Below, piece by piece: positions 1 through 13,575 of a stretch of DNA of 64,000 nt (the first letter of the stretch is position 1; each line of letters starts with the position of its first letter). The stretch comes from Lethocerus indicus (Eukaryota; Arthropoda; Insecta; Hemiptera; Belostomatidae). The notes under the pieces were generated by a model that ran no database searches, was not told where the DNA came from, and saw nothing but the letters and a program-made list of their open reading frames with translations. Location of the stretch: contig JACDQD010000006.1 of assembly GCA_019843655.1 (NCBI GenBank), positions 10,780,034 to 10,844,033 on the forward strand. Direction: 5' to 3'. The position numbers and the translations under genes are program-made.

Positions 1-366
1 GAAACTTATAACAGTATAACGCGACGCTAGCGTCACCCTGAGGGTGGCGTGGGACGCACTTAACTAAATTTCGACATATTAATGATTGAAAACATTTCAT
101 TGAAAAATGATTTTAATTAAATTTCACAGTGGACTCGTGCAAGAAAGGCAAAGAGATGGATATAATAGAGAACATGGAGATTTTCAAGAATAAACAAAGC
201 AACATAATAAACGAAAAAATAAATTCCCAAAGTGATGCTATATTCGCCCACTACTACTAAATAGCCTCCCCACTTTTTTGACCTATAATCCGACAAAAAC
301 TTGCCGACTATCAAAATCCCTCCAAATCAAAAGGAGACAAACTATATCCCGAAAAACACAATAATA

Positions 367-409
<43 letters not shown>

Positions 410-430
410 CATAAAAAACGAGAAACCACC
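1..430. other. AT-rich intergenic sequence, no gene seen
   Basis: The stretch is AT-rich and holds a (TA)n microsatellite near its right end. The open frames on the minus strand are short, run through low-complexity sequence and show no family motif, so I read them as chance. Confidence 0.6.
369..407. repeat. (TA)n microsatellite
   Basis: About 39 bases of uninterrupted AT dinucleotide repeat are visible. It lies just outside the left copy of the repeat family that occupies 431-595. Confidence 0.95.
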
Positions 431-595
431 ACAGTACAAGTGACAGTGACAGTGCAATGAGGATGCCAAAAAAAATATCCAAAGTGACTAACACCGCTAC
501 TTAAGATTGCGAGCAGCAGAAACCGGTCTAGCAAAAGACCAAACCAGCGAGAGGAGATAGAAACACACGAAATCTACTGTTATCCAACCCCTCGC
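431..595 (-). repeat. Interspersed repeat, copy 1 (single arm)
   Basis: Read on the minus strand, this segment matches 11,220-11,392 over its whole length with scattered substitutions and small gaps. Shared landmarks include GCGAGGGGTTGGA, CTCCTCTCGCTGG, TCTTTTGCTAGACCGGTTTC and GTAGCGGTGTTAGTCAC. Unlike the 11.2 kb copy it has no second inverted arm, so it cannot fold into the long hairpin. It is probably a non-autonomous mobile element or a piece of one. I did not identify the parent element. Confidence 0.85.
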
Positions 596-3500
596 AATGC
601 ACAAAACACGTATTCTTTACTAACGGAATCCTTAGTGACGTGGGCGACACAAGTTTTAGCATAGAACCGAAAAATGCACGATGATATGTCATAGGATAAT
701 TTAATTATAAATTTGAAAGAATATAAGAGAAAAGGCAGTAGTAGTGAAAATGGCACAAATCTCGAGAAAGGTAAACCCCTGGGGACACGGTCGACGGGGT
801 AGAATACGCGCGCACGTTTCACACCTTAGAGCGGTCGCGGTATGGATATTTCGCTTTCGCTGAAATACAGGAAAAACGAGCCACATTTCGGTACGCGCAA
901 CAATCGTGAAAGTTGGAAAACTTGGAAGACAAAGGGGAAACGAAGTGTCCGTCAAAAGAGGGCCTCGAGGTAACGGGCACGCGACGTTAGGGGGGGGGTG
1001 GACACGGCGGACGCGCACCCCTAGAGATCAGGCGATAGCCCCGGAGATTTCTGTCTCCGAACGGCGCCCCTCGCCAAATTGCCTGGGAATCGCCCGAGAG
1101 GAGATCCTCGGATAGGAAGAGAGGGACATTAAATGGCATAAGGAGTCCCTCGCCAGCACTGGAAACTGGGTTTGACTATCTGATGAATTTTCCCACAATG
1201 AGACGAAAATGCTTCTCGGATGCTGCACGCAGATTAGCGCTTATCGGCCGTGGACTACCGACGGGGAATCACAAGCCGGGAAACCAGGGGCGCGACACCA
1301 TTGTTTTATTTCGTTTACAATATCCGACCATTAAAACATAAAAAACTGATGACGTGCGATATACGGTTCGGGACCGAAAATATATAAAAGTTTTCCCAGG
1401 TCTCCAGCTATTCTGAAAAACGGACAGTTAATGTTTTCAAAGGATTCAAACTAATGGTTGGAAATACAATAGTTAGGACTAGAAACTGATGACCGTGAAA
1501 CAATCCTTAATTTACCGTCGATCACGATTCATCGGCCGTCCAGTATTTTAGAAATCGTAGCAATATTTCGAAAAGCTGTTCGGAATCGTGCCTGTTATAT
1601 TGGGTTGGGCAAGAGCCAGGCGTACTTAGTTTCTAAGGCGGGTCGGGTGTGCCCCCCGGTAGGTAACCCGTAATTACGAGCACGGGTCATTCCGACCGCT
1701 AACGCTTTTTTTACTTTCTAGGGCAACCGAGAGTTTCTTTTATGCCTTCTAATATTACATAAATCCTCGCGCCCGTTTGGCGTCTTTGACGCGTCATTGA
1801 ACGCCCGTTGAATTCAACCAGGCGTGTTCGTAAACATGAACAAAAATCCGAAACCGGTGTTTTTTCGCCTTTGTCATAACGATAAATTGATGGGGCCCTG
1901 CTAACTCTTATAAAGCTGTCTTCATTCATAGCCGGTAGCATTGTAACTGTAGTTATGGCAATATATTATAACAAAGTGAAATACATTTCATTTGGGTCAG
2001 CACAATTAAAAACAATCACGGCACGTTCGGTTTTGCATTTATTGAATTTGGGATGAGATGATTTCAGAATAGTGAATCCCTGAGGTAATTGATTATTTTA
2101 TGGAGAAATAATGTTTGTTAAATAAGAAAGTTATTTACTGTGCGGTTCGTCTTTATGCAAAAATGTTCAACTGGGAAATTCCGAACAAGGAAATTAGCAA
2201 CGCTATCTTCCCCAACGGTATTCCCGGCAAATTTCCATTAATTTAATGATTTCGAAGATATGAACGTTTCTGGTCGAGAATTAAAATTAAGATTGTTAAA
2301 AAATACATATCTGTGTTATAACCAGCGAAATAATAGCCATGTCAATTAAACTAGTAAATAGGAATTGGGAATTTCAGTCGCGGTTTATATCTGTGTTCAG
2401 AATTCAATCCCTTCCCCACAGTTATTATATAATGACTACAATGACGGCAAGTTCTGTATAGTAGAGTAGTAATGTCAGAATGTTATATTTCTTACATATG
2501 AATAAATATATTATAGAAGAATAGTAGGGACAATACGCCTACGACGCGTAATTTATTATGCTCCTTGCGAAATAGCGAACTGCCATAAAAAATGATAATT
2601 AATTGACTTTCCAAAATACACAACAATGGTTGTTTTTGTCCATCCCCTGTCTGCCAGGCCGTGAACTCCCAGTTTCCCAAACAAATGGGCGTTCTCCTTA
2701 ATAATGGGCCTTTGTCAGCTTTCTCTATTTATGATAAGACCAGCCCATGTGTCGGAGTCCTTTCAAAGGAGAAGCGGCGTGAAAACGCTTCAGACCCTCC
2801 TCGATACCGAATTCATTCATCACGGGGCCTTTCATCCGCCGAAACCTTTTAAACGTGAAATATTGCGACTGATAATTTGGAAGGTGTGAGGGGTAAATTG
2901 GATGAGTATTGAACGACCGATGACCTCAAATTAGATATCAAAATTAAATTTGATCAAAATAAAACAAAATTTAACCTTCGAGAGCGATTATGTTTCGAAA
3001 AATGTCAATATAAGCCTTAGAGATACCGTGCACGAAAACCATAACAGCGTATTCACCATTTTGAAGCATGTAATTCACCAGAAGGCTTCTGGTAAGTAAC
3101 TGACGAATTCATAGGAGCAAGGCAGGATTACGTTAGTTTTGTGTTTTTTTTTGTTAATCTTTATGTTAATTTGTGTTTACTCTACTGTCCTTCAATGAAT
3201 TTGTCAGTAATTTATCAGAAGATTTCGTGTGGTCCCGTGTATTGGATTGCACTTAGGAACACTTCTTGGAATGGTTTTAGTGACGTTCTCCAAAAAACAG
3301 CAAAATCGAGCAGATCTACAAATGATATACGCCCCGAAGTGTTTACGTTTAATTTTTAGATAAAGGAGCATATTTTTTTAATTCGAGTGCAACCTCGATT
3401 ATTCCAAGTTGCATTTATCCTTGATAGTTTCCTCCCCCACATTAACGGAAGCCAGATCTCATTTGGCAGGTATGGTATCTTTTCTTTCTGATTTAATAAT

Positions 3501-4752
3501 GGTAATTTTTTTTCAAATAAACACAGCAACAAAGAAGCGCCGTGTGGGCCGGAGTTTACTTCTTACGCCCTCGTCGAACTGTGTGCCACGTGGGCGTCAA
3601 ATCCGTTAAACGGATCCCGCCTCCTGTCCCAATTAAAAGCCGCGGTTGAATATAAAATCTGAATTGAAATCAGCTCCTATTTATAGGCGTGTCTGCCCCT
3701 GGCAAAAACGTACTATTACAGTATTGACTCGGGTATAACCCATGCTAGGAAACTGAATATCTAGTTCTGTAATTCTGTGCTGGTTTTTCTATTTAGTTGT
3801 GAGCAAAAATGCAGTTTTGAATGTTCCCGAACTTTCTTTAGTTTTGGCACATCCGAACGCACCGAATTGGATTGCGGGCGTCTCTGACTGGGAGCTAAAA
3901 ATGAACGTCGTAAAAACGTCTTGAGTGCCAGTTGCCTATTGTGGCCTGCTATCCGAGTGCATTACCTTGTATAATACTTTTCATTATGCGCAAACTGATT
4001 CATGAAAACTCACGAAATAATTTCCACTTACACTTCACATTACAATTTTTAAACACTTTCCTTCTACTTTAATAAATTCAAGTAATAACAATATAGGTAA
4101 TTAAAGAGATAATTAACTGATTAGTTAATTTAATTAAATATTACCGTAAATGGAATATCCATAATTACGTAGTATATGTTGTTGTTGATTACTATATTTT
4201 GTTGGATTACGACAAATATTTTCTTCTTTACACCTTTTTTTATTACATTTTGGCCTGGAAATCCCTACTGACATCCTTGTACGGCTGTAGCCTTTGGAAA
4301 ATGAACGAGGACAGATAACTAATTATAAATTAATGACACATTTCAGTGATTAGATTGTTGGAATACGGCTTATCAGTGTCTCACCAATAATAACGCTTCC
4401 CACTGTTCTCCGGCTTCGAGATAAAGAAAGCTTCATCTGGCAGAAATCGCTATCGGTGACCACGCACAGCATTTAAATGTGGCCTTGGTCGACGGTCAAA
4501 AACCTCTCAGCGAAGCCAAGAGCTTTACATATTAAATCACGAATTAGTAACTGTAAATGATAGAAAGGCCTAGAGTTCACAAATTGGAAAAGTTTTAATT
4601 ATTTCAATTTTTATCTCACTTCATGAAATAGTTTGTAAAATTGCTGTTGTGTAAATATATATCTCACCTTTTTAATATCTACTTTATTTATACATTGGGT
4701 TGATACCACTTAATATTAACAAGTTTTTGGATTTCATCATATTATTAAGCTT
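596..4752. other. Intergenic sequence, no gene recognised
   Basis: The sequence is mostly AT-rich, with a GC- and CpG-richer patch at about 780-1,290 that includes a run of nine G residues near 991. Several 60-105 codon open frames occur on both strands. None shows a domain motif, consistent splice sites or a continuing frame. No RNA gene was recognised. Confidence 0.55.
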
Positions 4753-4793
4753 CACGATCCTTTTCGTGATACCACGATTTTAATCGTGGTATC
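4753..4793. repeat. Double hairpin (two adjacent inverted repeats)
   Basis: A 5-base stem (CACGA/TCGTG, 4,753-4,768) abuts a perfect 12-base stem (GATACCACGATT/AATCGTGGTATC, 4,768-4,793) with a two-base loop, and a short T run follows. No neighbouring gene explains it. It may be a chance palindrome or a small fragment of a repeat. Confidence 0.8.
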
Positions 4794-7700
4794 TCGTTTT
4801 TTAGCCAAAACACTTAGAACTGCGTTCAAATTACTGCATCTTAAATCAATTTTGGCTTAGTTGATAACGCATATTTCCCTCCAACCGAGCTGAACGAATA
4901 TTTCCTCGATCGTAATTGCAGGGACCGTTGTGCATCGTGTTTGACGTAAGCTTCAATACTCATTTCCAATAAGCAATTATGCTTTCTGTTGTATGAAAGA
5001 GAAAGCGAAAACCGCAGATGAATTAATCGGAATTGGGTTCGGTGGAAATGAAGTCGATGGCCTACGGGGCGGGTTTGCACAATGAGGAAACAGCCTATAA
5101 CGAACGTTGAGGCTAATAAAATAAATCATTAACTGGATAACCGTAAATGGTTTTCGAAATTTGATTAATGGATAGGACGTTGGAACGATTTTAAAATGCC
5201 TGTCTAAGGCGAAAATAAAGTAGACTATTCCTGTTCATGCCCAACATTCGACCGACATCTGTCCGCGGAGTAGTCTTGTTTAATGAACAATCGTACGGGT
5301 CGTATTTTTTGCACCATTCAGGACATATCTGAAGGGTGGAATAAGCTGTAATTACACCGATATCTTTATTTTAGTCACTACTCAGTCAGGTGAACATAAC
5401 TTCGATTCTCCATTATACAGATTCCCAATACACAGATGGCTGGCTTATACTACTGTGTCATAGCCGCTGAACACCGTGTAAACAATAGTGTTACACGGTT
5501 GGACATTGTCTACGGCGAGGTAGGATGTTTAGAGCATGTAATAGTTATTTCATTATTGCCTGGAGGGTCTAATTGAGGGTTTGCGTTAACTTGGGAAGGC
5601 ATCTCCCACTCTCCTCAACCTCTTCTTAGCGGACATCCGGCCCTATTACTTTTCGGTTCCATCACTGCTCTCACTCCCCTTGAAGACTATTGTATTGCAC
5701 TAAGAAGCAATCTTACAGTCCGATCGCTTACACACATCGCACTTCTGCTGTAACCGTCTTCCTAATTTACACATAATTGTTGTTTAACCGCCAAGACTTC
5801 TTGCGTTAAATGCCTCGATACTGTTGTGTCGTCTATAAGATAAATTTAAGGTACGAGGGTCCCTTACCAAGTAAAGAAGGGTTGATTGATAAAGAAACAC
5901 AACAAGATATTGCAGACAACAGTAAGGCAAAAAAAGAAAACTATCTGTTTAATCTCAGCGTCGCGAATCACCACCTAAGTAATAAGGTAGTGAACGTTTC
6001 CGGGATGGTTTTGAGCATCCTCCCCGAAGTCGAAACAGCCAGTACCTCGACCTAATACTAAAAGAGGCTATATGGGCAGGCTCTGATAATAATATTGGAA
6101 AGTGAGTTTGTATTGTTATATTGTACATTGTGCGCGTACAACATAGTTTAGGCGTTATGAGCGACTTGACAATTGCTTATGTTGGGTGTGCATGATCGTC
6201 GGCCCGGAAATTGAAAGGGAGCGACCCCAAGGCTGAACTCCGGTCGGTCGGGAGTTTCGTAACTCCCATCGCGGCCGGTCGGGAGGGGCCTTTCTAATTT
6301 TCAGATCCTTGGGTTTTCAGAGTAGGGAAAGCTCACTTGTAGAGTTGATGTAATCCGCCCCATATGGCCGTGCTCTTCGAGCCCGATACCACCTTCGGCG
6401 CTAATCGCTCCGACCGGACAGCCGCGTTCCGAATCGCGATAGCAGCCGCGATTACAACAGATTGTGAAACAGAACTGGCGGTCTGTCGGCAAGCCCAAGC
6501 ATACTTCCTCCGTGTAAAAGCAAACCCGACGACTGGATAGTCCATATATATTATCGAATAATGAACTAGTCTACCTGGGACGTTCCAGAAATGCATTTTG
6601 TATTTAAAACCTGAATGGGCCAGATTGTGATATTATTTCTATATCATACTAGCTATTAATTAGTAAAACAGTTGTGGAAGAAAGAAACAGACGAAAAATA
6701 TTATCTTTGTTGATTTTCAATCTGGGAAATATCTACGATTATTACCTTATATTTTTTACACATGCACACGTGTACTTATCACCTATCTCCGCGCTCGAAA
6801 AATCCCCACAGCGCACTGTGTACTGTTCACACGTACTTGATCTTGCACGTTTTTCCCAGCACTTGACACTCAGGTACACGAACGACAACGACCCGGCGGA
6901 GTTCCGCGTTATCTGTGTGAGATATAATTTTGAAAATTTGAGTTTTACTGACATTCGCAGTCAGTTTTCAGTTTGTCGTAGCGTTCCTTTTCGCCGATTT
7001 GTTCTATTATTATCTATTTGCCGCCGATTCGAGGGCCGTATTTAATCGGAAGGCCGCAAACTGGGTCTGCCGCGGCCCGAGGAAGTTGAATGTGAAGTTG
7101 ATGTTTGTTCTGCCGGCTGCGACATTTCACGATTCCCGCTCATACCGGTTCCTAAATTGCTCGGCTGCCGCTCCGAGGGCGTTCCCGTTTCCTGTTATTT
7201 TCCCACTGCAGATCGTTTTTTGTGTTACCTTCAGCGAGCTCCGAGCCGTCCGTGTGACTCACCCAGTAATGCTATGCGCCTCTGCTTCGGACCGGTGACA
7301 CCGCCCGATGTACCACATGGTGGTGGTACACCTGTTAGTTAGTAATGCTTAGGAGATCGGAATTTATGCGAGGCCTGACAAGACATAATTAATGGCCTCG
7401 TTCCGACATAATTAAATTGTCCGCTCATGTTTGGTCCCTGTTACTAAAATATCAGGGAAAGTTTTAGCCAGAAGAGAGCATCAAGTAACTCCTTATTGCA
7501 TTCCTCGACTGCTCGCATTGTCTCCATCACAGGAAGTTTTGACCACTCGTCGGAACCTTCCCGACTAACGACCTGCATTGACCAGGAACCGGTATTGTAC
7601 CTCCCCTTATAATTTTATCTCTGCAACGGTCGTTAGAAGCTTCCGGATGTGGGAGGAAGAATAGAATGTGCACTTTTGAGTTTCCCTCAAGGCCCAGGGT

Positions 7701-10700
7701 TCAGAAGCCTCAAACTGTTGAAGCGTCTGAAGTATAGTGTCTATAAAAAGAAGCGTAGGCGAGTAGGGAACGCGTGGAGTTATCTATTGGAAAAACACCG
7801 TGTTTATCTGATCAACAACCGCCCCATTGTCGGTGGGTCCTGTCGCGTGTGAGGTCGCAGCCCGTTTCCCCGCTGTCCAGACTTAATCGTCATTCTATTT
7901 AAATTCTTTCCTACCCAGAGCTTTCCACTTCCGTTTCCGTGCTCTTTTCTATTTCCGTCTCTCAGTCGGTTTTATTCAACTTTTCGGCCTCAACTTTCAG
8001 TCGGTATACCTCCCACTTTCTATTGTTTCCCAGAAAATGTAGTTGAAGCGAGAATTCCGTTGTACCTTGTAAATATTAATAAAATAAAAGTTAATTGATT
8101 CAAATTAGAACTATTGTAAGTAGGTTATTCATAATGTATGTTTGTTGATGAAAAACATGGCAAAGTTAGGTATTGTAGACATTTCTATTTTAAATGACAT
8201 TGTAAAATTTTAAATCGGGCCCAGGGTGAATATTGAGAGTATGTACAGGTAACCGAGTTTATTCCTATGACATCAGGTTTGCGATCGGCCTGTCTCCCGT
8301 CCGGATAAGACTGGGAAAAAACCGCTGTTGACGGCAATCTCAATTTAGAGTTTTAAAGGACACGCGGTATCGCGCTAACAGCGGTTTATCACAGGGGCCC
8401 TGAAGTGACTGGACTGTTGACCGAATGGAGTGCCCCTCCACCCGACTACCTACCTGTTTTAACACACCGCATAACATGCAACCCTTTTTAAAAGCGCCAC
8501 CGAATAACTTCATTCAATTAGGGGTTTGTGCTCTTGGTTACTCGAGTTTTTTTATATAACACATATATAAATTATACACATAATACATGCCGGTTTGGTA
8601 ACATATTTTTGAACACCGTTGAGGGGTTTGTCGTATCTATTTTCGTTCGAAAATGCTATTCGACGGCTGTTAAACTCTTGAACTCCGGGGCGTGAATGCT
8701 GTACAAATGCTCAGAGAAGCGCACTCATCGCTACGAAAGTTCTGCTATTCTGCCCAGATCTGTGATACAATCGGTGATGGCTTGAGAGACAATGCCCCAT
8801 GAAATCCAAATGGCGATAAACTTAGGCTTTCGAGATTGTTATATGTCAGATAGTGTTCGGTGTGCGGTGTACCGACAACGGCGGAGGTGCATTGTTTTCA
8901 AAAATAATGCCCGTATTTGTGGACGGTGACATAACCTCGCCAGTCAACACTAGTCGTTCTAGTTAGTCGACATTCGATGTCCTTCCGTCCCCGATGCATA
9001 CAAACTAACATGGGAGCGATTATGTAATCTTACCAGATAGTTATGCGTAAATGTGGCCTAAGGACTATTTATTTTGAAGTTAAAAACTTAACAAACATTA
9101 AGGTTTTTATAGCTTCAAAGTTAATGCCTCCAATGTTGGTGAATTAAATGATTCAAAATTTTTTGTTTTAAATATATTTATGGCCCTTTGTGTGGGTTCG
9201 ACACTAGGTACAGTTTCTGCTGTTAAGTACAATTTCTTTGCCGTTTGTTTTTATTGGACGAAATTGAATTTATTAGGCAAATACTGAACTATTTTCTTGG
9301 ATATTTGTAAGTAACATTTTAATGAAACTATCACTGTATGTTGTAATGAGGTCAAGCATGCAGTTGCCCCAGATGGTTATTAGCTGAGCGGTATTAGTAT
9401 TATCAATTTTACTTTCTCTTATGCATTTAACACGAACAACTTTATCACCAATGCGACCACTCATGCAATCAATATGCTTTCGTAACAACTATAAAAAGTA
9501 CAATATAACTTATACAATCCGTAATAGACTACGCACTACCAATTTATACAGGCACATCAGATGCGAATATTGACATAATAAATAAAACAATCCAAATAAA
9601 AATAATTAATTAGATTTTAAATTCAACCGTGGTTAAATCCACAGTGACTAACTCAACACATCTAATTGTATCATATCTACAACTGCCCACACAATTCCTA
9701 TTGTTCTGGGAACGACTTCTAAGTTCCTTACGGGCCCCAACATTAGGGGAGTTCGAAGGAAATATCTTGTCATTTAATCAAGTGGGGTCAACTAAACTGT
9801 TAGCTTCCTGTCCAACATTCTTCATATCAGGCCGGCCCTTTACTGATTTGGGCCCTGCGCTGCCAACCGTATTCAATTTCGGGTATTCATTTTCAGTCAG
9901 TGTACAAATGTGCGCTAGTTCCACGCCCGTTCGAAAAATTACCGAAAGTTGTCCGAGATGTCCGCACGGACGATGTTAAACTTTGGCGTATAGTATATAA
10001 AATATCTATCGGCAGATGTGCTGCGGGAGCTCATTTGTATTCCCCGTGGCCCATCAGATAGTGATATGGCAACAGCATCTTCTAATTTCTTGACCTCTTC
10101 CTCATCCGGTTCAAGAGCGTTTGGCAACGCGTCGTCCCCTCTCGCGCCTCGCTAACTCAAAACATTTCCTATCATCAGGCGGTTAACACACCGACACCAT
10201 TCTGTATGCTTCTGGTTGAGAGTGAAAGTTCTCGCTGAACAAACTTTATAAACTGGATTATTACAATAAATCAATTTTATTATAATTTGGCGTCAATTAT
10301 TAAACTAATAAATGTTCCCCCATTACCGCAATCAATTAAAATATTTCGTTTTAAGTTAAACGGACAGGCTAAAATAAATTACCGTACGTGTTGTATCTAA
10401 GTTTTAACTTACTTTCCTCTTATCCTTACAAAGAACAAAGCAAAACAATTGTTATTAGGAACATTAATGTCCATCTAATTATAGGATCCCTATTATATTC
10501 GTGCTATCGCAGGAAGGACGAAGCCTTCCCAGGTGGGGTTATCGATGGGCCCTCCCGGCCCGAGCACTCGGGCACGCGAACCCAAGAATTACGAAAAGCG
10601 TTAATTTCCTCTTTCATTTCTTCTGTTAGCCGCCTCATTATCACTCGCAGGAAAAAGATATACGCGATAGAAGATCATTCTCCGGATAGTGTCAGTCTTA

Positions 10701-11219
10701 AATCATAGTTTTGCAGCGCAGTGATGGAGACATCGCTCTCTTCTAAGCGAGTGGGTTCCGAGAAAGGAATAAATAAAACGACGATAGATTGTGCCATCCC
10801 GGTGCCATACAGATAAGTTAAAGGAGTCAGTAAATGCTACAGAAACGTTGTTCTACTAGTCGTAATAAGATTTATCGGAATGGCACTAGAAAGAAATAGA
10901 ATCGTTAAATTTCAATTTCAGTATTAACGATACGTTAAAAAATCCAAACTTGATACAAATGGGCGATACCACTTATCTGTTGACGACTGGAATTGCAGGC
11001 TAGAATCTTCATTGCACCTGTTACGGCTGTTAGTGTAAATAAACTCTTGTGTGGATTCAATTGGCTCATTTGCGCCCGCGGAAAAATTTGCTTTTCCTTT
11101 TAGTTGGCAAGCCATATATTACTGTTCTGTGGTATCGCTGTGGTTTCGTTTTTAGATTTTCAAAATATTACGATATTAAAGTATTATTATTACTAATTTA
11201 ATATACCTGTTTTGTGGTC
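4794..11219. other. Intergenic sequence, no certain gene
   Basis: The stretch alternates between AT-rich DNA and short GC-richer patches (6.2-6.5 kb and 7.0-7.3 kb). Open frames reach about 120 codons but show no recognisable family. One minus-strand frame at 9,939-10,151 contains a peptide resembling a ubiquitin-interacting motif and is listed among the findings rather than as a gene. A short inverted pair, ACCGCTGTT with AACAGCGGT, flanks about 60 bases near 8.32-8.38 kb. Confidence 0.5.
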
Positions 11220-11475
11220 TGCGAGGGGTTGGAATACTGTAGGTTCGTGATGTTTCTGTCTCCTCTCGCTGGTTGGTCTTTTGCTAGACCGGTTTCGGCT
11301 GCTCGCCATCTTCAGTAGCGGTGTTAGTCACTGTTAGCACTTTGGATGTTTTTTGGGCATCCTCACTGCACTGTCACTTTCACATGTACTGTCTTTTACA
11401 TGTACAGTACATGTGAAAGTGACAGTGCAGTGAGGATGCCCAAAAACATCCAAAGTGCTAACAGTGACTAACACC
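11220..11475 (+). mobile_element. Repeat copy 2 ending in a 72-bp-arm hairpin (foldback-like)
   Basis: Bases 11,220-11,392 are the second copy of the family seen at 431-595. Bases 11,320-11,392 and 11,404-11,475 are reverse complements of each other over about 72 positions, differing mainly by one base in a T/A run, with an 11-base loop between them. Such long, nearly perfect arms suggest a young inverted duplication or a foldback/MITE-like insertion. There is no coding sequence inside. I did not find a clear target-site duplication, so the element ends are approximate and the class is undetermined. Confidence 0.75.
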
Positions 11476-13567
11476 AGTATTATTATTACGATATTAAAAA
11501 CCATCATATGTACAAACTATATGTATCCTTATGAACAAATATCAAAAGAAAATATATATCTGATGATTATCCCACAAGGTCCACATATGGAGTCCTTTCT
11601 ATTGTTTTTTAAAAAGTCCTGTCTGCATAAAATCATATTTACATATTGGAGCCCTACTGATTTATCATAAAGAATGAAATTAAATAATAAATAAATTTAT
11701 ATTATACTATCGGTTGGAACTGACTTTGTTCGATCGTTGACGTAGTTGTCTCATCTCCGAAGTGCGCTACGTGGCAAATTGAACCACGATCTACGCCGCT
11801 CACGTCGTCCATCTCAAATTCAGGTCGGAGTCGGGGCCTCTGTTTCGAAACGAATTCCGATTCATTCATGAAGTGGGGGCTGCAAATATGCGGTCGTAAA
11901 TGTCCAACATGTCAACACATTCAATAAGCGTTTCGGCCAATTATGGGCCAATTGTAGCTATATATAGGGCCCACTTAGCTGCGATCCTTTCGCCTCCTCC
12001 TCCTTCTATCTTCTCTCTGTTTCATTTTTCATTGTCGCAGACGTTGAATTCCGCATGTTCGAGCCGAAATATAGGACTCGGGGAAAGGTCAGTTTCATGT
12101 CTCTTACCATTCGATCTTATAAATTGGAAAATATATGTCTTTTAGAGAAATTGTCAAATTGATAATACGAGAAGGCTAATAACCCTGGTAAAAACACACA
12201 ATGGACACCGACCTCCTTCGATTGTATTAGCAGGGAAAAACAGTTTGTAAATATGTAGTTGTTTGTAAGAATATTGAGTACCGCATGTTTCCTCAAGTCA
12301 TTTCCCCCTTGAAACGGGCCTGAATAAATATGGATCGACCGGATAAATTTCATGAAAAAGTAGTAGTAAGTTCTAGTTCTGGGCGACGCCTTTCCGCTCG
12401 GAAAGGAAAAATTATTAGCTCCGGGACATATCTCGTCACGGATATCTTTTTTTACTGTTCATTGAAACACACCTTTCACCGTTCGCTCAACTGCTGAATG
12501 GGGGAATGTAAATTGTGGGAAAAGTATAAAGCGAAGTTTCGCAATCCACGAGGCCCGGCGGTCGACCCTGATACGAGAAGAGCGTGACTCACATGAAGTT
12601 ATTTATCGAGATGGTTATTTTTAACCACTAACGAAAAAATACGATCTGCCCAAATTTCTTTGCGAGTTTCCTTCCCAATTAGGTACCACCTAATCAGTTA
12701 GGGGCACAATTCCAGAATTCTTTCGTAGTGTGGTGCGCTTTAATTATTTTTTATTATTACAATCTAATTGAAGAGTAGCCTCTTATCATAAACAACTTAA
12801 TTTAAATTAAAGTATCACGAATACTCTGCTAAAGAAAAAATATTACAAATTGACTTGTTACCAATTATACTTGTTTTATAATGGTTTATAAATAAAAAGT
12901 ACGTAGTTTCAAAATTTTATATCCGATTTTTTTGAAGTTTCATTAAACTATTATGACATTGATTGATATTCAGGTTATCTTTTCCCACGTTGTAATTCCA
13001 GGCTATGCTCTAAATTTGTTATCTCCGATACGAGATAGTGAACATTTTGTGATTTTACAAAAATTCTTCATTATATTTGAATCTGCCGGGTTTAGTGGGA
13101 TTACCAGAAGATATGATTTTCGGCCACCAAACGCAAACGGTGGCATCACTCTCCGCTCATTTCCCTACTCATTTCTCGGTAAAATTGTTTGAGCTTTTCA
13201 CTGAGACACATATTCCTATTTCGTATTTATCTGATATAAAATAGTAATTATGTGTAACAGAATGTAACAGATTAAATCGACCTGTTTTGTTAAAATAATA
13301 CAGTTTTAATTTAAGAAATGGAATTCTCCGCTTCATAAATCACAATGCATTATGCAATGAATCAAGGAACAGTGAGTGAATGGCTGAGTCATCTCAATGA
13401 ATTGATCGTAATAAATTCTTGTAATAACTGAAAGTCGAAATACTTTAATGCTAACTTATTGCATCAATGCATTTTACACTGGAACTGAATGGTTATGAGG
13501 TGTTAATTTTTATATTCCAACACGTTCCAAAGTTCATATTTATAATATGATTCTTTATATTTTTCAG
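11476..13567. other. Upstream flank of the menorin gene
   Basis: AT-rich sequence without a recognised coding exon. A 5' exon of the following gene, untranslated or encoding a signal peptide, should lie somewhere here or further left because base 13,568 follows a good splice acceptor. I could not pick it out. No TATA box or initiator can be assigned with confidence. Confidence 0.5.
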
Positions 13568-13575
13568 TTGTAAGC

